This document shows, in pieces, positions 1-12,717 of a stretch of 64,000 nucleotides of DNA. The stretch comes from Piper betle (taxonomy: Eukaryota; Streptophyta; Magnoliopsida; Piperales; Piperaceae). The stretch covers positions 62,001-126,000 of the forward strand of contig JAURVB010002565.1 in NCBI GenBank assembly GCA_033002965.1. Reading direction: 5' to 3'. Under the pieces are notes generated by a model, which saw only the letters and a program-made list of their open reading frames with translations, had not been told where the DNA came from and did no database searches. The number at the start of each line of letters is the position of its first letter. Position 1 is the stretch's first letter. Position numbers and translations under genes: made by a program.

Positions 1-1200
1 GTTGCAAACGCATGTCACTTATACGTTGGTCTTACCTCACAACAGCATGAACCCTTTCTTCCTTCAAAACTTATATATATCATATTATATTAACTAAGAA
101 GAAAATAATTTTTAAAAAATTTACATTTTTTTTCCAAGCAAGGGAATTGATCTGCCTAGCGTGCATTCAATACATATTGCTACTGGACCTTCAGAAGTCC
201 ACACCATTCAGGCAGGACCGGACGGATACATATAGAACAATTTAGAAAACAAAATATAATATAAACATAAATAAAAAAAGGTTATATCATAAAAATAAAT
301 AAAAATAATATGATGTATAAAAGTGTAAAGGACGATATTTATTCAAAAATTGAAAGATAGAAAAAGGAAAAAATAGATAGATTTGGGGTTTTTTATTATG
401 TTAAAATTAGTAAAGAAGGAGAAAGATAAACTTATACAGAGTTGGTTTAGTTGACGTAAAAAAATATAAAATAAATGAGATTTGTTTAATTATAAAATTT
501 CTTTAAAAAATAATTTATTTTTAAAAATATTTTGTATAAGAAATTTAGTTATGATAAAAATTTTAAAAATACTTTAAAAGGTAAATAATTTTTAGTAGAA
601 GATCAAAATTTTTTGAAAATTTTTTTGGAATTTACAAAATTGGATGAATTGTGTATTTATTCAATAGTTTTTTTTTGTAAATTTGGTGAATTTTTTATTT
701 CTTTAGTATTAAGTTTATTAATCAACCATGTAATAAATAGAAAATAAAACTATCAATTGAACAGTTTAATACCGTAACACTCTCTACCAAGCGACATTTA
801 AAAAAAAATGTTGCATTTCAGAGATTGGAATTGAACTGACCTGAGCGATGCCACCTACCCCCAACCCCCCCCAAAAAAAAGGCACAAATCTCTCTTGTGT
901 TGACTAATTCCAGAAGCCACAACGCTCCAACCGCATCTGTTTAACCCAAGGTTTTTGACACTGCTAGTGTCCACTAGCTAGTGGAAGCGAGGCCAACCAA
1001 AGCCCAAAAGAAACATCACCTCATAGCAGTCAACACTGTGATCATTATTTCATTTCATCAAACATACCTCCAATTCTTTTCCTCCAAGCTCCAAATTATG
1101 TAGATCATCTCCTTCTTTTCAATTTGACTCAGGGTGGGTGGGGTAACAATTTGGTATTTAATTTTGGTTGCATAAAATAGAATTTGTGTTAGAGTCACTC
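1..1200. other. AT-rich intergenic DNA upstream of GINT1
   Basis: No coding region is recognised. The stretch is dominated by A/T runs. A pyrimidine/purine-rich part from about 1200 to 1440 is probably promoter and 5' leader of the glycosyltransferase gene that follows. Confidence 0.5.
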
Positions 1201-1441
1201 TGTTGTGGTTAGTTTTCGTTTTCTCCTCTTTGGGAAGAGGAAGAGAGGGGGAAGAGGAAGGGAGAGGGGGCCGGCTTTTTTGTCTGTGCACATGTATATT
1301 TGTTGTAGCAGCAAATTATTGGAAATGCAAGTTGGCAATGCCCACCCCTTCACACCTCTATCCGATTCCTCGCCTTTTCATGACCAGACCTCCCACTCTT
1401 CCTCCGCCTCTTTGTATCTGGCGACCAAGCGAGGCCCGGTG

Positions 1442-4400
1442 ATGGGCTCTGCCCCGGCGATCGGCGGCGGCGGCGGCGGGGGGATGGTGGGAGACCCGGC
1501 TCAAGTGCTGGGGCAGGAGCTGCTTTCTGTCCACTCCTTTCCTCTTTTTCGCGTACTCGTTCCTGGTCCTCGGTTTGTTCGCCTCCCTCTTTGCTTGGTT
1601 CGCCGTCTCCCCCTCCGCCCGCTCCGCCCGGCTCCCCGGTTCATTGGGGTGCCGGGTTGATAGCGAGGGCTCTTGGTCCATCGGCGTCTTCTATGGCGAT
1701 TCGCCCTTTGATCTCCGGCCAGTCGAGTTGGTATGCTTGCTTGGTGCTGCTTCCGGGTGGTTGTGTTGCTATGTGCTTGTAAAAAAGTTTTCTTTTTCTT
1801 GATTCTTTGTGTTGGTTTTTGGTGGTGGTGCAGATGGGTTTTGGGGATGATAAGAGTGCGGCGTGGCCGGTGGCGAACCCGGTGGTTACTTGCGCTACTG
1901 CGTCTGATGCTGGCTTTCCCAGCAATTTCGTGGCCGACCCATTTCTGTTCCAAGAAGTGAGTGTGCTGCACATGCTTTGCTTGTTAGTTCAGTGTGTTCA
2001 TCAAAGTAGTAATTTTTCGGTGCTTATAATTTTTTTTAGTTAATTTTTTCTTTTTTGGTGGGCAATAATTTATTACGGTTGACTGTTCAAAACTTTGACG
2101 TGCCTTCATCATTTATTTTTTTCCCGATTGCATTGTAACTTGGCCAATTTCATCTGGGAGAGGCTAGTGCTGAACGAATCCCAGTAAATTATTTAAATAA
2201 TAGAACGTCCCACTTGATCTTGCATGTGCTAGTCGGCCAATTTCATCTGGGAGAGGCGGGTGCTGAACGAATCCCAGTAAATTATGTAAATAATAGAATG
2301 TCCCACTTATCTTGCATGTGCTAGTTGGGCTGGAATGAATGGGTCTTTGGTTAGCTTAGGTGGCTTATAACATGAATTTTATGTATTAATTATATTATAA
2401 ACAGTAGAGGGGTAACTGGAGCTCTGAATTGGCACGCAGTATCTGTGAGGATTGATTTTTTTGGCATCTCAGCAAAGGTTGCGCTATGAAGTGTCCATAG
2501 GGAAACGTGTTGACATGTTCGAAATTCAATATGGACAAGGTTGCACGGAATAGTTGTTGTTCTTAGAATATTTGTTGTCTTTATAAAATGAAAGAAGGTA
2601 TTGGTGCCTATTAAGACTTTAATAGCATTGGCAAGCCAACACTGAGCATGATTTCTTTAACTAGTGTTTCAACTGTCAATCACTTCTCTATACCAGGTGG
2701 AAGTCAAATGTTGATCTTTTTGAATTATATTTCAAGGATTTTTACTAACAATTGTAAGATTAGTTTGAGGTTTTATGTGGGATTGGGTACTGACACAAAA
2801 CTAATTAAAGGAGGTCCTGAGAATAATATTCTAAAAGCTAGAGGTATTTTTCTATGTTGCATAATTCCTTTAATTGATATGGACCAGAACTTATGTTGGG
2901 CAACGCCAAAAAGCAGATATTGGCACTATTCTGTTTGGCATGATCAGTTATGTGATGCAGTTAGAATTCTTTTGTTTCAGTAATTCCTGGTTGTTTGTTT
3001 TGACTGTGTTAAGATCCATTAGGTCAGTGCATGGCAGAATTGTTCTTTTTCCTTATGTGTTGATATTTTTGTTACTACCACAAATGGTCTGGGTGATTTA
3101 CTATGTCTTCATTTGGTTACGAGTGAAAGAGATGCTAGGAAGCATTAAGCTTGTCATTTTCTCAGCTACCGTTTCGTCCTCTTGAATGTGTTACATGGCA
3201 CTAATGTCACGGGCACTTAAATCCACTTCATTCCAATTTTTTTGAGTGAATCTCTCCCAACGTTCAAGGGTTTACTGTTATTCGCATTAGTCCTTTTCCA
3301 ATGGCGACACACATTTGTACTATGTGGGGAAATCGACAGGACAAATATTAGAAGAATTTAATTATGCTGAGTGGCTGTCATTGCTATTCAAATTGTTTAG
3401 TTGAATGGATTAAATTATTGCCTAGACGTTTGGACCTTTCTTGGTTTAAAATACATGTTCAAATTGTTCTGATTCTACTTGAAGGAAAAAGTGCAGTTCT
3501 TAGTAGGAGTATCAAGAACTTGTATCAAATTTAGGTGTACTTCTATTTTTTTGTTATGGCAGGTTTTTCATTCAAACACTGGGGATAATGGTGTGATATC
3601 TTGAGTCCCGACCAGTGCTGACTAAAAGGCTTCCATCATAATAGTCTTTGCTTTTAAAGGGTTTTTGTGCCGTGAGATTTAAGACTAGTTATTATGAGGT
3701 GTGCAGCTGATATGTGTCATCTATAAAATGTTATATCCAGAAGTTGAATTTTTTCCACCTTTTTTGAATGGTATTTTTTTAATATTTTATATTTTAATTT
3801 TGGTTCTAGATGGTTTATACTTAATCATATCTATTTATATTCAGGACAATATTCTATATTTATTTTTTGAGACCAAGAATTCAGTTACTTTGCAAGGAGA
3901 CATAAGTGTTGCAATAAGTGATGACCGAGGAGTAACTTGGAAGCACCTTGGCATTGTGTTAGATGAGGAATGGCACCTTTCTTATCCATTTGTATTCCGG
4001 TATCATGATCAGGTGAATTACCAAGTATTCTATATGGAGCCTTGCATCTTTCATTTTCTTTTAATATTCTTCTTGTTTATGATTATTTTTTGTCCCTAGA
4101 TATACATGTTACCTGAGAGCAGCCAGAATGGGGACCTCCGTCTCTATAGAGCGAGCCAGTTTCCCCTTCAATGGACATTAGAACAAGTTGTCATGAAAAA
4201 ACCCCTTGTAGATTCCGTTATTGTTAACTATAACGGAAATTATTGGCTCTTTGGCTCAGATTTCAGTGGCTTTGGTACCAAAAAAATGGTGAACTGGAAA
4301 TATGGTTTAGCAGCTCTCCTTTGGGACCATGGAAACCGCACAAGCAGAATCCCATCTATAACACTGACAAGAGTTTTGGGGCTCGAAATGGAGGTCGCCC

Positions 4401-5787
4401 ATTTGTTTACAATGATGCCCTTTACCGTGTGGGCCAAGATTGTGGCGAAACCTATGGAAGGCATGTTCGCCTTTTCAAAGTGAATGTTCTCAATGAAAAT
4501 GAATATCATGAAGTTGAAGTCCAGATGGGCATGAATGAATCCATGAAAGGTCGAAATGCTTGGAATGGTGCTCGGTATCATCACCTAGATGCTCAAAGTC
4601 TGAGATCAGGCAAATGGATTGCTGTTATGGATGGTGACAGGGTACCTTCAGGTGATTCTGTACACAGGCTTGTAATTGGCTGCTCTGCACTTGCAGGTGT
4701 GATTGCTCTAGTCTTACTTGTTGGACTTTTGGTTGGCGCTATAAAATGTATTGTTCCCCTTTATTGGTGTGTACCTAGTTCAGGAAAGAGAAGTGACATT
4801 ATTACTACGTGGGAGCGAGAACATTCTCACTTGCTGTCATCTAAGCTGAGACGTTTCTGTGCCCGTTTGAACAGGGCAAGTCTCCTTGTAAATGGAAGAA
4901 TAAAGTCAAACACTTGCATCGGGCGATCAATTTTGGCGTTGGCATGTGTCATGGGTGTAGTTTTAGCTTGCACAGGGGTGAGATATATCTATGGTGGGAA
5001 TGGTGCTCAAGAGCCATACCTGTTCAAGGATCATTACTCACAGTTCACTTTGCTAACGATGACTTATGATGCTCGTTTTTGGAATTTGAAAATGTATGTC
5101 AAGCATTACTCGAGGTGTTCCTCTGTAAGGGAAATAGTGGTGGTTTGGAACAAAGGCCAGCCTCCTGAACTGAGTGATTTGGACTCTGTGGTGCCTGTTA
5201 GGATTAGAGTGGAGGAGCGCAATTCCTTGAACAACCGTTTCAGGGTTGATCCTCAGATTAAAACACGTGCTGTTCTAGAGCTTGATGATGATATAATGAT
5301 GACTTGCAACGATGTGGAGCGAGGATTCAAGGTTTGGAGGGAACACCCTGACAGACTTGTTGGGTTCTACCCTCGGCTTATTGATGGAAATCCCCTGAAA
5401 TACAGAGACGAAAGATATGCCCGTTCAAGGAGAGGCTACAATATGATACTCACTGGGGCAGCATTCTTGGACAGCAAATTATCATTCGAGATGTACTGGA
5501 GTGAGAAGGCAAAGCCAGGAAGGGAGATTGTGGACAAGTTCTTTAACTGTGAAGATGTGCTCATGAACTTTTTGTATGCAAATAGAAGTTCTCTTAGGAC
5601 AGTAGAATATGTGAAGCCTGCATGGGCAATTGATACTTCAAAATTTTCAGGAGCAGCTATTAGTCGGAATACTCAAGTGCATTATCAAATTAGGAGTGAT
5701 TGTTTGATTACATTTTCGGAGATGTATGGGAGTTTGGGTAGCCGTAAATGGGAATTCAATGGACGGGCAGATAAATGGGATGTGTAG
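1442..5787 (+). CDS. GINT1: GT64 glucosamine inositolphosphorylceramide transferase (GINT1-type)
   Basis: Golgi enzyme that adds GlcNAc/GlcN to GlcA-inositolphosphorylceramide in plant sphingolipid glycosylation (family knowledge). Exons read as 1442-1730, 1834-1956, 3845-4012 and 4100-5787, all with GT/AG introns. Exon 1 gives a membrane anchor (LFFAYSFLVLGLFASLFAWF) and then the conserved VDSEGSWSIGVFYGDSP. Exons 2-4 give the GH43-like propeller (LFFETK, WHLSYPFVF, IYMLPES, VGQDCGETYG), two further hydrophobic segments, and the C-terminal GT64 domain with TMTYDARFWNLKMYVKHYS, the DDD metal motif in LELDDDIMM, and NCEDVLMNFLYAN. It stops at TAG 5785-5787. Two one-base frame breaks are seen. 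The only nearby ATG (1442) is out of frame with the anchor across the G6 run at 1478-1483. The A7 run at 4280-4286 is one A short for the conserved GTKKNGELE. With both allowed for, the length is 755 residues, normal for the family. Confidence 0.93.
2142..2325. repeat. Two-unit tandem repeat in GINT1 intron 2
   Basis: A unit of about 92 bases beginning GGCCAATTTCATCTGGGAGA occurs twice head to tail (2142-2234 and 2235-2325) with a few substitutions. It lies in the long second intron (1957-3844) and has no visible coding role. Confidence 0.85.
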
Positions 5788-8013
5788 GAAAAACTGATGG
5801 AACGTTCAAAAGCTTTCTTTCCTTGTATTTTGCTGGCTTCCTTTTCCCTTTTTCCCTCCCAACCAGTGTACCTAGGGAATTCATATCTTCGGCTGCGCTT
5901 TGTATATGCAAAGGGAGATCTCGCCAGCTGAATTTGGAAAAAATCTTGTACATTTACACTTACATTTGTTTCTTTTTGGATCAATCTTTTGAATCTGAGG
6001 TTGCTGAGGTGTTTGTTGAATACAACTTGGGGTGATCGTTCCTATATTACTTCCAAAGCCTGTGAATCAGTTACTTGAAGAGTGGAAGTGTATCATTGTC
6101 TCTTCGATGATATAAGCTAAACATAAAGATTCGGAATACCCAATAGCAACAAACCTATTTATTCGATCTGGATCATAACCTGTGCCTGAGACAACAAGTC
6201 CTGATGCTTGGATTCGGCTACCATGGCTATCAGGTTTGGGATGGAGAGATCTAAAAACACATGGTTGGGGATGGTCAGGTTGGTTGCTTACAGTTGGTTG
6301 TCATTTACTATCTTATTGCAACTTTTTTCACATTTTAATTGTAGACAAAGAACTAAATGGCGAATGGAGATTTTGGTTTAGGGTTTGAACTTTGAGGTGG
6401 GAGAAATGGGTTTTGCTTGGCTCAAGCTTAGTTAAATTTAAAATTTGCATAATTTGAGTTCATGTGTCATTTCTATTTCTACCTGCTTATCATAATTTGT
6501 ATTGTAAAAATTAAATGCCTTTTCTGTCATAAACTACAAGTTAAACAAAATAATCAATACTAAAACAGAAATGATCATGAGGGCATCATGTTGTTACTCA
6601 ATATCGTCATAAATTATAGTTTTTATTAAATCATTTCATTTTTAATAAAAATGACAAAATTATGTGGAAAAAATATTTTACAAATAGCACTATGTCAAGC
6701 TCGAAACGGCCGAGTTCTGGAAAAATTCGAACATAATCAACCTAGATCATAGCTTAATTTAGGTACTTAAAAGTCTCAAACACGGCCTCGATTAATGTAA
6801 TTGGATTTTGGCGTTAATAAAATTGTATTTAATTCTGAAGTTGCAAGTGATAAGGTGTGTTGATGTATTGCCCAGTAATTACATGTTGGAGTCCTAAAGT
6901 TTAATATAAATTCTGAAGTTCTGTAGTCCGGGTCGCTTTGATTTGTGGGGAAAATGGGGGAAAAATTATGATATGAAGGAATAAAAATAAAATAAAATTG
7001 TTTTCCCAATGATTTCTCCCAAATGTTTGGATAGAAAAAGAAAAATGTTACATCTTATTCATTTTTTTTAAATTTGAGGGGATCTCTAACTATTTATTTT
7101 TTTGAGTTGAAATAATTGAGGGGGATTTCTCTCTTGATGAAAATTATTTTTTAAATTCTCTATGGCTGTAAAAAGCTTAGTTAATAACTTGCACTGTAAC
7201 CATTACTAATTTCATGATCATTTCATAGAATCAAACCATTAAATCAAACTTGTACCAATTATAAAGTAGACAAAATACAGTTAATTTTTCTCTATTTATA
7301 TAAGCACAATTTTAAAAACGAAAAATGGTCAAATGTAATATATTGCACCATTTTCCGCCTATATTAGGTATTTGATATAATTTTTTTGCCCAAGCCATGA
7401 TTTAGTCCAATTGAGTATTTAATTTTTGGTTAAAATTTCTAATTTTAAATGAAATAATCAATTCATTTTAATAAATCGGCAAATGGTTATGATATGGCTC
7501 CAACCATTATGTAAGGTTTTCAATAGAAAGCAGGTTCTGTCAATTTTATTAATTGTTTTACTCATTTTTATTGGGAAAAATTATTTTAAAATTACTTTCA
7601 CACTTCTGAAATTTAAAAAGGTTGATAAACAATAAAATGGATGTTATTTGAATCTCAAATTTTTTGACAAACTAAATTAAATTGACTCTTTAATAAAAAA
7701 ATCTATTTTTTTGAAAAAGGAATAAAAGTATTTAAACCCTAATTAAAACATAAAACGGAGAAGCTTAAAATTGAGCTATTACTATTATTGAATTAAAAAG
7801 GCGAATATAAACCTTGAATTATTATTATTATTTTTCTGATAACGGCTATTTTCTACCTTTTTTCCTCCGTACGCCTCCCCACGCACGCCCCCCCCCCAAG
7901 TCTCCGCTCCTTCGTCTCCACCCGCCCCAAAATTTAAATCAATTTTTCTCCCTCCAAAACGAAACAAAACCAGAAGAAGAAGAAGAAGAAAGATTGCTGC
8001 TTTTTGGGCTCCG
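5788..8013. other. Intergenic DNA between GINT1 and the receptor kinase
   Basis: It begins with the probable GINT1 3' UTR. The rest is AT-rich with no recognisable gene. The last ~100 bases hold a C-run and a GAA-repeat leader just before the next start codon. Confidence 0.5.
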
Positions 8014-11000
8014 ATGCGTCGCATGGAGCAGCTGCTCTTGTGGATCGCCTTCGCCGTTCTCTGCCGCACCTCCTCTGCTCTGTCCCCCGATGGTAAACAT
8101 GCCAGGGCGCCCCAATCAACGCCGCTCTCTGTTGTGGTATTGTTTTTGATGTCTTCATGGAGTCTTAGCTCGTTGATTGTACAACTTGTTGTTGGTTGTG
8201 TAAGGGGTGGCGTTGTTGGAGGTGAGGTCGGCTTTGAATGACACCAAGGGCCGCCTCCGCGACTGGGACGGGGCAGACGCGACGCCCTGCCGGTGGACTG
8301 GCATCGGATGCCATCCCCGCGACCACACCGTCAGTGCCATGTGAGGGCCTGTGTTCCGCGTCCAAAAAGTTTCCATCTTTTTGTTTCATTCCGACGGTTT
8401 CCTCCTCTTTTTCTGTTTCTTATTATTATTATTTTATTTGGGGGCGGGGATGGAGAAGAAACCTGCCGTACAAGCAATTGGGAGGAGTGATCTCGCCGAG
8501 CATTGGGAAACTCCACAGATTGCAAAGGCTGTGAGTCACACAGCTCAAACACAACCTCAAAAAAATTTTTTTTTTTTGGCAATCAAGAAAATGCTAACAT
8601 ATCTAGTGTTGAGCTTTTGTTACTAGGGCCCTTCACCAGAACAGGTTGCGCGGTGTAGTCCCCTCTGAAATCGGCAACTGCCAGAGAGCTCAAAGCAATG
8701 TTCGGTTTTTTTTACATAGCGTTCGCTTTCACTGCAAATTCGTGTTCCTTTTGCATGGCTTGGAAGGGATTTTTTTGCCTTTTTTTATTGTATTTCATTT
8801 CTGTTGTCTGTAGATACCTGAGGGCTAATTTTATACAGGGTGGAATACCCACAGAGCTTGGGCAACCTTTCTCACCTGGTGATCTTGTATGATGCATGAT
8901 TCCTTCTTCTTTTTTCTCTTTTCTTTTTTTTTGTGTCAGTAGGTTCATTTTTTTTAAAAAAATGGAGGATTTAGCATTTATTATATTTTTATTTTTATTT
9001 TTTGAACTTGGAATTCAGGGACCTCTCTAGTAATTCATTGAAAGGAGCAATACCTGCCTCCCTTGGCCGTCTCAACCAATTGCGGCTTCTGTAAGTTGGA
9101 TTTTTCACAGTTGTATTTGTATTCTTTCTTACAATCACTTTTGCATATACTCTGCGCTGGTTTTATCTTAAGGAGTTGAAGCATTGGTCTTTGACTAGTA
9201 CGCGAATACTTTTGCTGCAGAAACTTATCAAGTAACTTATTCTTCGGGGAGATTCCCAACATGGGAGTTATGGGCACCTTTGGAGGCAATTCGTGAGTTA
9301 ATCCAACTTCTCAATGCAGTTCTATATTATTCATGTTTTTCACTTCTGTAGATAATAGATTATTTGCTGAGAAAGAATGCAGTGGTTGATGGCATAATCG
9401 TACATAGAGCAATTGTGCTAATTAATATTACAAAATGACGTCATTTGTTGGGTGGCTGTAATGATAATGATCTTCCTCAAATTAGTAGAATAACTTAAAA
9501 TTGTCCCGCTTGTGCATGATTTATCTGAACATTTCACTTGATCTTTCCAGTTTTTGACACATTACATGTGAGAGAATACCAGAATATGGGATTCAAACCA
9601 CAATGATTGCGTGGTTTATTATTATTTGTGGCTTCAACTTACAGAATTATATATCATTTCTGTGCCAAAGAGGGCTAATTTGCTGTTTGGCCTTACACAG
9701 ACAAGGAGGCTGTAAGACCCAATAAGCAATATCCCATGTTAGCATTCGTTCGTGTCAAAATTTCTAAATGGACACTGCCTTGTGTGCTATCAAGTTCATA
9801 TCTTATTGGGTCTAACAGCTATATCTTATAGCTAAACCATACAGTCGATTATTTTCTTTACGGCAAATATTGTAGTTACTCCTTCCTTGTTGGGATACTT
9901 ATGCAGGTTTTCTGGCAACCCAGATCTATGTGGTTTGCAAATTCTCAAGCCGTGTCGGACTTCCATGGGATTCCCTGTGATATTACCCCATTCTGTGCCG
10001 AATGGTGCAGCAGGTTCATCTTTTACATAGTCATCTGTTTTTTTGTCTTAACAGAGGTGGCGTATCACATAATAATCTCTTATTTCATTTGCTTATTTTG
10101 ACTATAATTTCTCATCTGTTTCAAGGGAGTTCTGAAGTGCAACCGAGAAGATCATCCCATGTTCTGAAATACCTTCTCATTGGTGCACTATCCACTATCG
10201 GTCTATTCAGTATCTTTAGCTGCTTTATGATCTGCTCAGTATCCAGGAAGCGGAAAATAGTTGGGAAGAAATACACTAAAATTAATAAGCAGTTGCAACA
10301 AGATATAGGTAATTTTTGAATTTAATATTCTTTTACAATATGTGGTGTATCAAAATCCCCCACATGTATGCTTATATTCATAAATTTTTTTAGGGGCAAA
10401 GCTTGTTATTTTCCAAGGTAATCTTCCATATGATTCAATAGAGATAATCAGGAAGCTAGAGCAACTAGAAGAAGATGATGTAGTTGGCTCTGGTGGATGT
10501 GGAGTAGTCTACAAAATGGTGATGGGTGATAGTTGTGCATTTGCTGTCAAGAGTATTGACACTGCCAGAGAAGGATCAGACCAGATATTTGAAAGGCAAC
10601 TAGAAATACTGGGCAGCATCAAACACAAAAATCTTGTCAGCTTACGTGCTTACTGCTGTCTTCCTACCTCGAAAGTCCTAATTTATGACTATTTTGCATT
10701 AGGAAGCTTAGATAATGTTCTGCATGGTATGATCCTTATCATGCCTCTAGCATTTTTTGTTTCTTTTATATCTACTAATGGAACGTGTTGTGATGACCTG
10801 AAGGACATGGACCGAAGCAGTTGCTTCTCGACTGGACTTCTCGCTTAAAAATAGCTATAGGAACAGCTCGGGGAATTGCCTACTTGCATCATGATTGTTG
10901 TCCACGTATCGTACATCAGGATATAAAATCTAACAACATCCTTCTTAACCGAAACCTGGAGCCTCATGTGTCAGACTTTGGCCTTGCAAATCTTTTGATA

Positions 11001-11623
11001 GATGATGAGGCATACGTGACAACAGTAGTTGCTGGTACATTTGGTTATATTGCTCCGGGTCAGTTTTTGTTATTTGTTCTAAGAATTGGCAACTCTATTG
11101 CAAATGATGCATGCTTGTAAAAATCTTCTTCACTGCTAGTATGATGACATACTGTGGGTTCTAACTAAATTCAGCTCATCTACAGAATATTTACATGGTG
11201 GACGAGGCTCCGAGAAATCAGATGTTTATAGCTATGGTGTGCTCTTATTGGAATTGATAAGTGGAAAGAGGCCTACTCATCCATCATTTGTTAAGAGGGG
11301 TCTGAATATTGTTGGCTGGGTAAGCATTTTCACCTCCCCAATTTCCTAAAACTTCAATTACTTGTACTTGGGAAATTTCCTTACATGTAAGTGGCAACCT
11401 GCAGATGAATACGCTATTGACAGAGAACCGACTCCTAGAAATGGTGGACAAAACATGCAAGGATGCAGATGCAGAAACAGTTGAATTGATCCTGGAAATT
11501 GCAGCCAAGTGCACCGAAGCAGATCCTGAGAATCGACCAACCATGAACAGGGTCTTGCAAATGCTTGAAGGGGAGGTTTCATCTTGCTTGACCGAATTTT
11601 ATGAAGCTCATTCCGACTTATGA
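8014..11623 (+). CDS. LRR receptor-like kinase, FEI/At5g62710 type
   Basis: Plasma-membrane receptor kinase. I read 13 exons: 8014-8092, 8205-8340, 8459-8530, 8627-8699, 8814-8886, 9019-9090, 9221-9292, 9907-10013, 10126-10308, 10394-10726, 10804-11058, 11186-11319, 11405-11623. In order: signal peptide ([20 protein letters not shown]), LRR N-cap ([17 protein letters not shown]), five LRR exons, a membrane segment ([20 protein letters not shown]), then the kinase. The kinase has the P-loop [10 protein letters not shown], lysine in [23 protein letters not shown], an APE spanning the exon 11/12 junction, and the family ending EFYEAHSDL. The catalytic loop reads HQD instead of HRD. LRR exons 3, 6 and 7 are 72 nt but exons 4 and 5 are 73 nt, each breaking the frame (near 8681-8687 and at GGG 8860-8862). 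Without those two bases the protein is 601 residues, normal for this subfamily. The FEI-like assignment is strong; exact orthology is inferred. Confidence 0.93.
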
Positions 11624-12717
11624 GGACTTTGTGAAGTAACTTAACTATGGGATATGTCCTTGTCCTTGCAATCTTAGCAAGCTGCAAGTTGTAGACATTT
11701 TTACTTCCCTTCCCAAATAATCAAGGAATTAGCGTAGACATTTTACGTAGAGAAATTTACCAAAAAAATGCGCACGAGTTGTTTATACCTGAGGGGTGGA
11801 CAAGGGGATTTTTTGTCTTTCCTTCTAAAGAAACAAAAGTCCACCGCTAGGGGATTTTTATGTGTGGAAACGGTTAGAAATGTTGTCTTCCCGGATCACC
11901 TCTCTCTTTAACTCTCTCATCTCAGTGTGCTGCCATGGTCGGTGGCCATCAGACAGCTAATACTCTGCTAGAAGAGAATATGCAACTAAAGCACATGTAG
12001 TTATGTTCCCCAGAAAAATGCATATGTAGATTTGTACTCATCACTTTTAAGCATGAAAGACCGTTTTCAGTGAGTTCAGTGTACACTAACACTATAGAAC
12101 GCACATCTCGAGTAAAAGTAAAATAGTATCATACTGATTAGTATTGTATTTATCAATTAATATTCAATTTCACCTATAAGTTTCTTCGTTAAGTTTAGTG
12201 TGAATCTAAGAAAACTCGCAAACTATAGAACCCGGTTGGAGGTATCTTTCAATGGCGTATGCAAGTATATAAGATTGATTACCTCGTTTGCCAGGCTAAA
12301 CTATCTGCATCGAAAGCATCATTAGTTGAAGAACCTTTCAACATTCAAGGACTTGTATAACAATACGGTAACTCTCATATCTTGCTGATTTATTGAAGAA
12401 AAGAAAAGTTTACAAAGACGAAGTTATCCTCAGGTCATTCAACTTGTGTATGCAACTATCGTTCACAAATACACCATATATCTAGGAAAAACCCACTGCA
12501 ACCTTAGCTGTGGGCACTTTAAAACTAGATCTCAATGAAAAGTACCCTCAGGACTAACGGTCATGGGAAACTCCAGAAATTGAATAAGTCTATTTAGTTC
12601 TTACCTGGGCAAACAGCTGTCTTTCGTACATAACTCGTTGCGAAGGTTTCCTTGCTTGGATTCTTCCTTAGGACTCATATAGCTATATCTGTTTTCACAA
12701 AAGCCTCCATCACCAAC
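11624..12717. other. Convergent intergenic region
   Basis: It lies between the 3' ends of the receptor kinase (+) and the TMEM214-like gene (−), so it should hold both 3' UTRs. No further gene is seen. Confidence 0.5.

Noticed and set aside
1205..1660. Open frame starting upstream of GINT1
   Set aside because: It covers the leader and then reads exon 1 in the wrong frame; the conserved anchor and VDSEGSW motif are in the neighbouring frame.
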